Positions 1 through 6,632 are shown, numbered from the stretch's first letter. The stretch is 6,922 nucleotides of DNA from Acidobacteriota bacterium (GCA_021801945.1 JAKABE010000178.1:1-6922); one strand, 5' to 3'. The notes: generated from the letters alone by a model not told the origin. Numbers and translations are program-made.

Positions 1-823
1 TCCCCACGGAATCGGTGGCGAAGCAGCAGATTTCGGCTTGTAGAGGCGGGTTGGTGGTCTCTCCCGCCCTCTCCGACTCCTGTGACGCGGATTTGGGAAG
101 GATGGGGAACACGGCGCGGCCATTAACGAGATGAACGGCGGCTTCGGCCGTGGCCTCTGCCGAGTCGATCACCCGCATGGATTCCGGCACAGATTTCGCA
201 ATCAAAGGGCGCAATAAGGGGTAATGCGTGCAACCCAGAACCAAGGTGTCGGGATGCAGGCCATGCGCGGCAGATTCGTCCATTAATTCACGGAAATAGA
301 TGCCAATCACCTCGGCGGTGACGGGGTGATCTGTCCAGCCCTCTTCGACCAGCGGCACAAGCAGCGGGCAGGCTTTCTCAAGAACGCGGAGGCCATGGGC
401 ATGGCAGGCGGCGGTGTAGGCGTGGCTCTGAACCGTGGCGTCGGTGGCAATAACCAGCACGTCCCCGGTTTGGCTGGCGGAACGGGCGGTTGCAGCGCCG
501 GGCTCGATTACGCCTAGGACGGGAACAGCGGGAACGGCGTCTTGAATGGCGTCGAGCGCCAGAGCGCTGGCCGTATTGCAGGCGATGATCAGAAACTCGG
601 CACCTTGCTCGTGAACGAGAAACTGCGCGCTTTGGGCGGCATAGCGGGCGATGGTACGGCGGGATTTGGAGCCGTAGGGCAGGCGGGCGGTGTCGCCGAG
701 AAACGTAAAACGGGCGCGCGGCAACCTCTGGATGAGGGCGCGGAGTACGGTAAGGCCGCCGAAACCGGAATCGAAGACGCCGATGGTGGGCCGGGAAGGC
801 GAAGTAGATTCAGGACCGATCAT
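1..823 (-). CDS. murI: glutamate racemase MurI (3' end cut by window edge)
   Basis: Cofactor-independent racemase that converts L-glutamate to D-glutamate in the cytoplasm for peptidoglycan stem peptides. About 274 residues are visible. The first lobe begins with GVFDSGFGGLTV (residues 15-26; D18 is the conserved acid), followed by GDTARLPYG (43-51). The two catalytic cysteines sit in ACNTAS (C82) and GCTHYP (C198, with H200 beside it). The visible end reads CFATDSVG, which corresponds to the conserved motif close to the family's C-terminus, so only about 10-25 residues should be missing. The ATG overlaps the stop of the upstream GerMN gene as ATGA, and a GGAG lies seven bases upstream, so both coupling and a Shine-Dalgarno support this start. 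It is the last visible gene of the four-gene minus-strand operon. Identity is very secure. Reading the gene as essential is family knowledge, not something visible here. Confidence 0.97.
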   Translation of the reverse strand, partial: MIGPESTSPSRPTIGVFDSGFGGLTVLRALIQRLPRARFTFLGDTARLPYGSKSRRTIARYAAQSAQFLVHEQGAEFLIIACNTASALALDAIQDAVPAVPVLGVIEPGAATARSASQTGDVLVIATDATVQSHAYTAACHAHGLRVLEKACPLLVPLVEEGWTDHPVTAEVIGIYFRELMDESAAHGLHPDTLVLGCTHYPLLRPLIAKSVPESMRVIDSAEATAEAAVHLVNGRAVFPILPKSASQESERAGETTNPPLQAEICCFATDSVG

Positions 824-1470
824 GAGTGGGCTCCGGTGGTTGGTACAGCTTGGGCGGCGAGGTAAGTTCGCATGAGATCGGCGTGGCCCGCGAGGGTAGC
901 ACGCGGCTGGCCGTCCACAAGAAAGCGAACCAGAGTAATGCGCGGCAGATTGGCGTGAAGCGTGGCGCAAATCGAGAGGATGGTAAGGGTTTCCGTCTCC
1001 AGGCCGGAGGGGTGATTGGCAGCAAAAGAACTGCTGAGATCGATCACGGCGAGCTCGGGGCCGTCCTGGGGACGTTCTTCGGTCGGAGGGGTTGTTGCGG
1101 CCCCACTCCTGGTGGCGGGCAGCAGGAAGACCTGGGCGATGGAGGCGGCACCGCCGGGGACGGGGTGAGTGGAGCCGGGAGCCGCGTAGATGTCCAGAAG
1201 CTTCCCTAGAATGGCGCGGGCACGCTCATTGGGATTTGAGGACAACGGCAGGGAAAAAGCCTCGACCGTCATGGAGTCATCGGCATCGTCGGCCACATAA
1301 AGGGTAGCCTGTTGCTCCGGCGAGGCTTCCGGAGCCTCCGTGGGCAGCGAGCTCTCGACGTCGAGGAGGCGCTGGCGGTCGCGCTCGCGCAACTGCCAGA
1401 GTACTGCGCCCATCACCACGGACGCCACCAGCAAAATGACGAAGAGTACGGTTTGATAGCGGGGAATCAC
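820..1470 (-). CDS. GerMN-domain membrane-anchored protein (GerM-like)
   Basis: A 216-residue protein with one N-terminal membrane segment (about residues 7-26, TVLFVILLVASVVMGAVLW), a charged linker, then a GerMN domain over about 55-202. Visible domain hallmarks are the opening strand ATLYVADD, the helix around NERARAILGKLL, AVIDLSSSF, the helix ETLTILSICATL, and the closing FLVDGQPRATLAGHADL. This layout implies a domain outside the cytoplasmic membrane. GerM of Bacillus acts in spore cell-wall remodelling and germination, and the domain also occurs in non-sporulating bacteria, where its role is unclear. I chose the GTG start because it overlaps the amidase stop as GTGA and has a G-rich Shine-Dalgarno six bases upstream. 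An in-frame ATG at 1509 would add 13 residues lying inside the amidase gene and has no clear ribosome site. Its place between an amidase and murI supports an envelope role; the molecular function is not known. Confidence 0.88.
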   Translation of the reverse strand: MIPRYQTVLFVILLVASVVMGAVLWQLRERDRQRLLDVESSLPTEAPEASPEQQATLYVADDADDSMTVEAFSLPLSSNPNERARAILGKLLDIYAAPGSTHPVPGGAASIAQVFLLPATRSGAATTPPTEERPQDGPELAVIDLSSSFAANHPSGLETETLTILSICATLHANLPRITLVRFLVDGQPRATLAGHADLMRTYLAAQAVPTTGAHS

Positions 1471-2189
1471 GGCTGACCCGCCCCCATATTCCCACCCTCT
1501 GACCGCCATTCGACCAGAGCGGCGGCCAGTGCCTGCGCCACGCGGGTTTGATAGACGGGATCATCCGGGCTGTCGGCCGAGACCTGATCGGAGTGATCGG
1601 AGTCATTCTCCGGGGCGATTTCGACGGCCACGGCAGGGCAGGCCATGGTGTCGATGACAGGCAGGGGTGTACGGCCCAGGGTAACCGTCACTCCGGCGTG
1701 CTGGAGGGCCGAGTTGACCATACCCTCCAGAGCTAGACTACGCAGGACCCAGGCAGCCTGCACCGCATTCCAAGGCTCGAAACTTACAGGCTGAGCGGGC
1801 GCGAGAGAAGAGACAAACAGGTGCACGCCGGTACCTACCGCAGAAGCATGAAGACTGAGGCAAGCCTGGGCTTGGGCATGGTTGGCGATTTGGGCGCGGC
1901 GCTCCGGGTTCAATGTAACATCGGACTCGCGGGTAGTGACCACGGAAATGCCGCGCGCCGAGAGCAGGGAACGGAGCCGGACGCTGAGAGCGAGAGTAAT
2001 GGTCTTTTCGGGCAGGTTGGCTACGCGGCCGCCTGAGTCGCTACCGCCGTGGGCCGCATCGAGGACCACGACAAAGCGACTTCCGAGAGCGGGCGGCGCT
2101 TGGTCTAGAGCAGACTGGGCGACAACGGAGGTGGAAGTAAAGACTGTGGCCGCGATGAGAGCCGCCAGCACGAGCACTTGCCGGCGCAT
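1467..2189 (-). CDS. N-acetylmuramoyl-L-alanine amidase (Amidase_3), secreted
   Basis: A zinc amidase that cuts the bond between N-acetylmuramic acid and L-alanine in peptidoglycan, acting outside the cytoplasmic membrane. The 240-residue product starts with a signal peptide (MRRQVLVLAALIAA..., likely cut after VVA near residue 24). The catalytic domain fills the rest: VVVLDAAHGG with zinc ligand H47, LPEKTITLALS with E61, TTRESDVTLNPERR, CLSLHASA with H114, and the catalytic glutamate in VAVEIAPE (E190). All four key residues of Amidase_3 are present. No SPOR, LysM or AMIN domain is visible, so it is a minimal single-domain enzyme. The start follows the DUF1015 stop by 13 bases and has GGAAG upstream; longer in-frame extensions would run through the DUF1015 gene and add no recognisable sequence. 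Whether it works in division or in turnover cannot be told from the sequence. Confidence 0.92.
   Translation of the reverse strand: MRRQVLVLAALIAATVFTSTSVVAQSALDQAPPALGSRFVVVLDAAHGGSDSGGRVANLPEKTITLALSVRLRSLLSARGISVVTTRESDVTLNPERRAQIANHAQAQACLSLHASAVGTGVHLFVSSLAPAQPVSFEPWNAVQAAWVLRSLALEGMVNSALQHAGVTVTLGRTPLPVIDTMACPAVAVEIAPENDSDHSDQVSADSPDDPVYQTRVAQALAAALVEWRSEGGNMGAGQP
1477..1485 (-). promoter_or_regulatory. ribosome binding site for the GerMN gene
   Basis: Minus-strand GGGGGCGGG lies six bases before the GTG at 1470, inside the end of the amidase gene. It is the main reason, with the GTGA overlap, to prefer the GTG over the upstream ATG at 1509. It is G-rich rather than a canonical AGGAGG. 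Confidence 0.45.
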
Positions 2190-2202
2190 TCCCGTACTTC
2201 CA

Positions 2203-3618
2203 CTACTCCAGGGCATAGATGGCCAGACCACTAAGCAGCTTGGGATAAAAATCGGTAGACTTCTGGGGCATGACCTCGCCGGCAAAGGCCACCTCGCGAA
2301 GCTGGTCCATGGTAACGGGATTGGTGAGGAATGCAACATCAGCCTCGCCTCGGCGGACCTGCTCCACGGCCTCAGCGGCACCGCGTAGGTAGCGGAGGTT
2401 GGTCTGCTCGCGAATCCGCTCGGCACTCAAGCCCAGCAGGCACTCAAGGACGATGGCATGCAACTGGGTGAGGTCTAGCTGGCGCTGGCGGTCGGAGATG
2501 TCATCAAGGGCAGCACGGATGACTTCGGGCTTGGAGCGCAGCAGGAAATCGCCGGCGCGGGTGACGGCGACGAAGGCCGTGCCTTGTTGCCTTTTAAGCG
2601 TCTCAAGATAGGCGGAGGGATCGGCGGCGGAAAGAGGCTCGACGGCAAAGAACCGGGCGGCAGCATGGGTGAACGCAGCGGGATCAAAGCCTTCAAGGCT
2701 GTGCACAACGCGATGGGTGGGGAGAATGACCAGGCCGTCGGAGTCCATGTTGACAAAGGTCATCATCGCCGCAGCCTCGGGATAAGGCGGCTGGGGCAAT
2801 TGACCTGCGGCATGTTCCGTGGCTGCTGAAGCAGAAGCACCGTACTCGCGGGAGTAGTTGAGGGCGGTCTCATAGCGGTGATGGCCGTCGGCAATAATGA
2901 GTTTCTTGTCAGCCATTGCCGTGGTTAGCCGGTTGATGACAGCCGGGTCACTGATTCTCCAGACGCGATGAAGCACGCCATACTCGTCGGTAATCTCGCC
3001 ACAAGGCGCTCCGTTACCGGCATAGGCTATTTCTCCGCTGGAGATGCCGGCAGGGCGATCAGGCGGGCCAAGCGGTTCCGCGTCGTAGAGAAGCTTTTCC
3101 ACGCTACCGGCAGGGTCAGAGTAAAGCATGAAAATCTGGCCGAAATGGGCGCGCGTCGCCCGGAGCAGGTTGAGCCGGTCGCTCTTGGGCTTGGAGAGCG
3201 TCTGCTCGTGGCGGAAAACCACCCGATCGGCGTAATCGTAAAGGCGGCCCAAGGCAATGAAACCGCGCCGTTCCTTAACGACGCCTGTCCGGAGATCCCC
3301 GGACGCGGATGCGGAGCCGGGGACTACAAATCGCTGCGCATAGGCGAAAACACTTGGGGTCTTGTCCTGAATGAGGACACCCTGCTCGCGCCAGGTGCGA
3401 AAGTCGCGGGCAGCGCGGGCATAGACGCTTTCGCCTCCCTGGGCATCGAATAGTTCAGGCAACCCCAGGATGATGCGCACCAAGTTAAAGGGGCTACGCT
3501 GATAATAGGCCTGTTGCATAGCCGGGGAGATCTTGTCGTAGGGCTGGGTGACTACGTCTCCAAGGAGGGCAGCGGACGGATTGTAACGCCAGGCGCGAAA
3601 AGGATAAATCTGGGCCAT
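2203..3618 (-). CDS. DUF1015 family protein
   Basis: A 471-residue conserved protein of unknown biochemical function, family DUF1015 (COG4198). Visible hallmarks in order: the N-terminal block PFRAWRYNP and DVVTQPYDKIS (residues 6-31), FNLVRIILG (44-52), the signature IADGHHRYETALNY (242-255), ILPTHRVVHSL (298-308), and the C-terminal block MPQKSTDFYPKLLSGL (450-465). The length is slightly above the roughly 400-450 residues I associate with the family. No signal peptide or membrane segment is seen, so it should be cytosolic. The ATG at 3618 puts the conserved block right at the N-terminus; the reading frame stays open to 3765 but the extra 49 residues look non-conserved. GGGGAGTGA upstream is a somewhat distant ribosome site. 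In other phyla the family is often found beside serine-biosynthesis genes (recalled). Here it leads a cell-wall operon, which hints at amino-acid or D-amino-acid metabolism, but that is inference. Confidence 0.93.
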   Translation of the reverse strand: MAQIYPFRAWRYNPSAALLGDVVTQPYDKISPAMQQAYYQRSPFNLVRIILGLPELFDAQGGESVYARAARDFRTWREQGVLIQDKTPSVFAYAQRFVVPGSASASGDLRTGVVKERRGFIALGRLYDYADRVVFRHEQTLSKPKSDRLNLLRATRAHFGQIFMLYSDPAGSVEKLLYDAEPLGPPDRPAGISSGEIAYAGNGAPCGEITDEYGVLHRVWRISDPAVINRLTTAMADKKLIIADGHHRYETALNYSREYGASASAATEHAAGQLPQPPYPEAAAMMTFVNMDSDGLVILPTHRVVHSLEGFDPAAFTHAAARFFAVEPLSAADPSAYLETLKRQQGTAFVAVTRAGDFLLRSKPEVIRAALDDISDRQRQLDLTQLHAIVLECLLGLSAERIREQTNLRYLRGAAEAVEQVRRGEADVAFLTNPVTMDQLREVAFAGEVMPQKSTDFYPKLLSGLAIYALE

Positions 3619-3840
3619 GAAAGAGGGTTCACTCCCCGTTGAAGCGGTGGAAATTGAGTCCAGGTCCCGCGGTTCATTTTGAGCGAGGAATGCGGGAGGA
3701 CTCACGGTAGATTGTATCCCAGCGCGAGCAGAGGGTGAGGTTTTCGGATAGCGAGACGCAAGCATTCATGGGATGAAATCCGAGCGGCAGAAAATGTGCC
3801 ATCCGTGGTACTATCACGTCCAAACTTTGAGTGATGTACG
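3619..3840. other. divergent intergenic region
   Basis: About 220 bases separate the start of the minus-strand cell-wall operon from the start of the plus-strand VWA pair, so promoters for both must lie here or overlap the gene ends. I see a reasonable -10 for the minus side but no convincing -35/-10 pair for the plus side. TACTAT at 3809-3814 matches only four of six -10 bases and lacks a -35 partner. No clear inverted repeat for a shared regulator stands out. Confidence 0.6.
3711..3739 (-). promoter_or_regulatory. candidate sigma-70-like promoter of the DUF1015-amidase-GerMN-murI operon
   Basis: On the minus strand TACAAT (3711-3716) matches five of six bases of the TATAAT -10 box. A weak -35 candidate, CTCACC (3734-3739, three of six), sits 17 bases upstream of it. 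Transcription would start about 90 bases before the DUF1015 ATG. The spacing is ideal but the -35 is poor, so this is a candidate only. Confidence 0.35.
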
Positions 3841-4920
3841 ATGACCAAAATCCCTTTGGGCAGGAGGTTTTCGGGAAGTCTTCGCCGCCATAGATGGCCG
3901 CGGAGTTGGATGTGGAAGTGTGGGCTGGCGGCGATTTTCTGTCTGGCGCAGGCGCATGGGCAGGTTGACCAGCTCAACAAAGTCCATGTGCAGCCGCCCC
4001 CCAGCTCTCAGCCGGCATCTGGCGCTCCGAAAGGTGCTGAAGCCGCACCGGTAGCGGGTCCCGGTGGGCTTGCCATTCATCCAGGATCGTTTCTGCGCAT
4101 GGACGTGGATTTGGTTTTGGTCCCGACCACCGTGACGGATCCAATGAACCGTCTGGTAACCGGGCTGGAGAAGGACGATTTCGAGGTATTTGACAACAAC
4201 AGGAGGCAGACGATCCAGAGCTTCAGCGAGGACGACGCACCGGTATCGATTGGCATCATCTTTGACCTCTCGGGTTCGATGATCTCCAAGCTGATTCGCG
4301 CGCGGGATTCGATTTTGGAGTTTATCCGGACCTCCAATCCGGAGGACGAGTTTTTTGTAATCGGATTCAACGAACGCCCAGTGTTGATGGTGGACTTTAC
4401 CGACTCCCTGGACAAGATCGAGGCGCGGATGACCAATGTGCGCGCCGCCCATCGCACAGCGCTGTTGGACGCCATTTACTATGGCGTAGATAAGATGCGA
4501 TACGCCAAGTACCAGCGCAAGGCGCTGCTGGTGGTTTCCGACGGCGGCGACAACAATTCGCGGTTTACCGAGAACGAAGTGCGCTCCGCGGTTCGAGAGT
4601 CGGACGTGCAGATTTACGCGATAGGGATCTTCGATCCCTATGCGCCCACGCCCGAGGAGCGATTCGGACCGGAGTTGCTGGAGAAGTTGTGCGATTCGAG
4701 TGGGGGAAGGCTGTACCGGGTGGACAACGTTGACGAGATGAGCGACGTAGCCGAAAAGATTTCGACCGATCTGCGCAATCAGTATCTGATCGGCTATCGG
4801 CCCAAAGATATGGTTCGCGACGGCAAGTGGCGTAAAGTGAGGGTGAAGGTCAATCCTCCGCCGGGGCTGCCTCCACTCACTGTTTATGCCCGCAGCGGAT
4901 ATTATGCGCCTTTGCAATAA
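3841..4920 (+). CDS. secreted VWA-domain protein, acidobacterial VWFA-related type (first of pair)
   Basis: A 359-residue exported protein. After a basic N-terminus and a hydrophobic stretch (about residues 27-38, likely cleavage near AHG-Q at 40/41) comes a Pro/Ala-rich linker (50-80). Next is a beta-rich block, LVLVPTTVTDPMNRLVTGLEKDDFEVF, then a VWA domain from about 135 to 310. The MIDAS metal site is complete: DLSGS (D142, S144, S146), T206 in HRTALLD and D234 in VVSDGGDN. The conserved tail ends YLIGYRP...YARSGYYAP. This matches the VWFA-related domain family that is expanded in Acidobacteria; the ligand is unknown. The ATG at 3841 has a weak GAGTGA upstream; ATG at 3910 (residue 24) would give a more compact signal peptide and is a real alternative. 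It overlaps and precedes a paralogue, so the two are probably co-transcribed and may act together. Confidence 0.92.
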   Translation: MTKIPLGRRFSGSLRRHRWPRSWMWKCGLAAIFCLAQAHGQVDQLNKVHVQPPPSSQPASGAPKGAEAAPVAGPGGLAIHPGSFLRMDVDLVLVPTTVTDPMNRLVTGLEKDDFEVFDNNRRQTIQSFSEDDAPVSIGIIFDLSGSMISKLIRARDSILEFIRTSNPEDEFFVIGFNERPVLMVDFTDSLDKIEARMTNVRAAHRTALLDAIYYGVDKMRYAKYQRKALLVVSDGGDNNSRFTENEVRSAVRESDVQIYAIGIFDPYAPTPEERFGPELLEKLCDSSGGRLYRVDNVDEMSDVAEKISTDLRNQYLIGYRPKDMVRDGKWRKVRVKVNPPPGLPPLTVYARSGYYAPLQ

Positions 4921-5965
4921 CGCATTTCTCTTTGCACTTGTTGCCGGAGCGGCACTGGCCGTGCCTGCGCAACAGCCTTCTCACTCATCCGCGCCCGCAC
5001 AGGCACCTTCCCTCACCGTGGACCGTGATCCGGTGGCCGCGCCGCCGAATGGGCACGCGGCGCCCGCAGCTCCTCTACGCAAAAAGGGCAAGGGCTACAC
5101 GTTAAAGAGAGACGTAAACGAGGTGGTGCTGAACTGCACGGTGCTGGATGGCAACCGGCTGGTCCAGGGCCTGAAGGCTGACGATTTCAAAGTCTTCGAG
5201 GATGGCGTGAAGCAAAAGGTAATCAGCTTCCAGCACACCGATCTTCCTGTTTCTCTAGGCCTGGTGATCGACAACTCGGGCTCCATGTATCAGAAGCGGC
5301 CGGCGGTGGATCGGGCGGCGGTCGATCTGGTCCGATCCTCGAATCCCGACGATCAGACGTTTGTGGTGAACTTCTCCGATGAGGCTTTTCTCGACCAGGA
5401 TTTTACGTCCAGCATCAACAAACTGCGTGATGCACTGGCGCACATCGATTCCCGCGGCGGCACGGCACTGTATGACGCGGTGGCGGCTTCGGCCGACCAC
5501 TTGGTGGAACAGGGCACGCGTCCCAAGCAGGTCCTTGTTCTGGTAACCGATGGGGACGACAACGCTTCTACGCTGAACCTGGAGCAGACCATCCGGCGCG
5601 TGCAGGACCTATCGGGGCCGGTGATCTATTCGATCGGATTGCTGTTCGGCGGAGATATGAGCAGAGCAGAGGCGAGGCACGCTCGGCGAGCGCTGGAACT
5701 GCTTTCGGAGGAAACGGGCGGCATTGCCTTTTTTCCCAAGTCGCTCTCGCAGGTGAATGAAATCGCAGAAGAGGTGGCTCGGGATATACGCAGCCAGTAC
5801 ACGATTGGGTACCGCTCCTCCAAACCTATGTCGATACCGGGCTTCCGGCGAATACAGGTGATCGCGGAGGCCAAGGGAATGGGCAAGCTCACGGTCCGTA
5901 CCCGCACCGGTTACTTCCCCAACGTGACCGTGCGCGGCGCCAACCAGATGGCAGAGGCTCAGTAG
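4904..5965 (+). CDS. secreted VWA-domain protein, acidobacterial VWFA-related type (second of pair)
   Basis: A 353-residue paralogue of the gene before it. A clean signal peptide (MRLCNNAFLFALVAGAALA, cut near AVPA-QQ) is followed by a Pro/Ala-rich linker and a short basic patch (LRKKGKG). Then comes the same beta block (VVLNCTVLDGNRLVQGLKADDFKVFEDG) and a VWA domain with an intact MIDAS: DNSGS (D123, S125, S127), T187 in GGTALYD, D216 in VTDGDDN. The tail QYTIGYRSS...RTRTGYFP is the family ending. The start at 4904 lies inside the last codons of the first VWA gene, a 17-base overlap; an in-frame ATG at 4886 adds six residues but has no ribosome site and spoils the signal peptide. No transmembrane segment follows the signal, so the product should be periplasmic or secreted. 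Ligand and role are unknown. Confidence 0.92.
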   Translation: MRLCNNAFLFALVAGAALAVPAQQPSHSSAPAQAPSLTVDRDPVAAPPNGHAAPAAPLRKKGKGYTLKRDVNEVVLNCTVLDGNRLVQGLKADDFKVFEDGVKQKVISFQHTDLPVSLGLVIDNSGSMYQKRPAVDRAAVDLVRSSNPDDQTFVVNFSDEAFLDQDFTSSINKLRDALAHIDSRGGTALYDAVAASADHLVEQGTRPKQVLVLVTDGDDNASTLNLEQTIRRVQDLSGPVIYSIGLLFGGDMSRAEARHARRALELLSEETGGIAFFPKSLSQVNEIAEEVARDIRSQYTIGYRSSKPMSIPGFRRIQVIAEAKGMGKLTVRTRTGYFPNVTVRGANQMAEAQ

Positions 5966-6024
5966 GAGAGAGGTACACGTAGACAGAAGCGGGACTGACG
6001 CGGTATACACGCAAGAGAATCGAC

Positions 6025-6047
6025 CTCCAGTGCCAGGCGCGGGCCGG
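6025..6047 (+). repeat. split direct repeat, copy 1 (compact)
   Basis: CTCCAGTGCC followed directly by AGGCGCGGGCCGG. Both halves recur in the same order at 6235-6244 (10 of 10 bases) and 6274-6286 (12 of 13 bases), where 29 extra bases separate them. Confidence 0.5.
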
Positions 6048-6234
6048 AACCGGGTCGAACCTCATAAAGCGCGCCCAACCCCCTACCCTAAAGGTCTGCA
6101 TACGCATCCACGGCGTGACTGGCGCGCTGACGGCCTGTCTGCTGGACCGAGCCCATTCGATGAAAGCAGGACAAAGAGATACCGAGAGTGAACAAGTTGA
6201 AGAGATGGCTCGGGCCGCTGTTGCAGGAAAAGAA

Positions 6235-6286
6235 CTCCAGTGCCGCCGGGATATAGAGGGCAGGCAGATTCCAAGGCACGGGCCGG
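6235..6286 (+). repeat. split direct repeat, copy 2 (interrupted by 29 bases)
   Basis: CTCCAGTGCC (6235-6244) and AGGCACGGGCCGG (6274-6286) match the compact copy at 6025-6047 but enclose 29 additional bases (6245-6273). The extra piece contains TAGAGGGCAGG, an 11-base motif found again at 6653-6663. GTGCC/GGCAC and CGCCGG/CCGGCG can pair across this copy, so it may fold. Confidence 0.5.
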
Positions 6287-6329
6287 CGAATGATCTCCGG
6301 GGACTAGTTAAGAAAAGGGCCTCCATGAT

Positions 6330-6334
6330 GAGGA
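6330..6334 (+). promoter_or_regulatory. ribosome binding site of the small helical gene
   Basis: GAGGA ends six bases before the ATG at 6341. This is a well-spaced Shine-Dalgarno and the main reason to trust the short gene over the overlapping longer frame that starts at 6115. Confidence 0.6.
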
Positions 6335-6340
6335 TAAGAT

Positions 6341-6595
6341 ATGACCGAAGAACAAGAGCTCAAGGAAAAGCTGGAGCATCTCGAGCACTTGCGATATTTA
6401 GGCGAGAAGGCATACGGCGATATGTACGAGATGCATACCTTCCGAGATGCCAGCGTCTGCTTCAGGGACGCGCGGGAGTTCTTTCACGATGCCGTCCGGC
6501 TGGCGGACGAGCTGGAATTGGCGGAAGACGCCAATTATCTGAGGAATCGTATAGAGCACATCAAATGGATTTTCCGGAGACAGTTTGGCGAGTGA
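6341..6595 (+). CDS. small charged alpha-helical protein, function unknown
   Basis: An 84-residue cytosolic protein that I do not recognise. The sequence is almost all helix-forming: an acidic, Leu-rich start (MTEEQELKEKLEHLEHLRYLG) with coiled-coil-like leucine spacing, then helices around FRDASVCFRDAREFFHDAVRLADEL and LAEDANYLRNRIEHIKWIFRRQFGE. The Ala/Tyr/Phe spacing of the middle part recalls a single TPR-like helical hairpin, but one repeat is not enough to call it. One cysteine (C40), no signal peptide, no membrane segment. A good ribosome site and high-GC third positions support it as real. It stands alone: 375 bases after the second VWA gene and about 90 bases before a PLP enzyme gene on the same strand. 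Nothing nearby states its role. Confidence 0.78.
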   Translation: MTEEQELKEKLEHLEHLRYLGEKAYGDMYEMHTFRDASVCFRDAREFFHDAVRLADELELAEDANYLRNRIEHIKWIFRRQFGE

Positions 6596-6608
6596 GGGTG
6601 TAGCCGTG

Positions 6609-6622
6609 GGCGCCTGGGCGCC
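6609..6622 (+). other. GC-only hairpin between small gene and PLP gene
   Basis: GGCGC (6609-6613) pairs with GCGCC (6618-6622) around a CTGG loop. It starts 13 bases after the stop of the small gene. No T-run follows, so it is not a textbook terminator, but it could end or protect the upstream message. Confidence 0.4.
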
Positions 6623-6632
6623 GGAGCAATTC

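Larger units (their letters stand above)
5966..6340. other. gene-free stretch between the VWA pair and the small helical gene
   Basis: Around 375 bases with no coding region I can defend. Open frames exist on both strands but their translations are Arg/Ser/Pro-rich or run on out of frame into the next gene. No hairpin followed by a T-run marks the end of the VWA pair. The stretch contains a split direct repeat (6025-6047 and 6235-6286) and one copy of an 11-base motif that recurs before the PLP gene. It probably contains the promoter of the small gene; it could also contain a non-coding RNA or a decayed gene. Confidence 0.5.

Noticed and set aside
542..865. Plus-strand frame opposite murI
   Set aside because: Shadow of the MurI frame, whose catalytic motifs are unmistakable.
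2190..2426. N-terminal extension of the amidase frame by 79 codons
   Set aside because: It runs through the end of the DUF1015 gene, is Ser/Pro/Arg-rich, and would bury the clear signal peptide that starts at 2189.
3619..3765. N-terminal extension of DUF1015 by 49 codons
   Set aside because: The conserved family start PFRAWRYNP follows directly after the ATG at 3618; the extension looks like translated intergenic DNA and would cover the candidate -10 box.
3910..3960. Lipoprotein signal in the first VWA protein
   Set aside because: The cysteines near the hydrophobic stretch (C27, C34) are not preceded by a lipobox such as L-A-G; an ordinary signal peptidase I site fits better.
3814..4917. 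Long open frame (367 codons) antisense to the whole first VWA gene
   Set aside because: The sense frame has a complete VWA domain with MIDAS residues and a signal peptide. The antisense translation has no domain features and is a typical by-product of high-GC codon bias.
6053..6061. GGTTCGACC on the minus strand, resembling a tRNA T-loop
   Set aside because: No matching T-stem, acceptor stem or anticodon arm can be built around it.
5889..6326. 145-codon minus-strand frame over the end of the second VWA gene and the gene-free stretch
   Set aside because: Ser/Arg/Pro-rich translation without domain features, overlapping a certain gene on the other strand.
6115..6603. 162-codon plus-strand frame overlapping the small helical gene
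   Set aside because: Its second half is the frame-shifted shadow of 6341-6595 (Arg/Gly-rich) and the first half shows no recognisable protein features or ribosome site.
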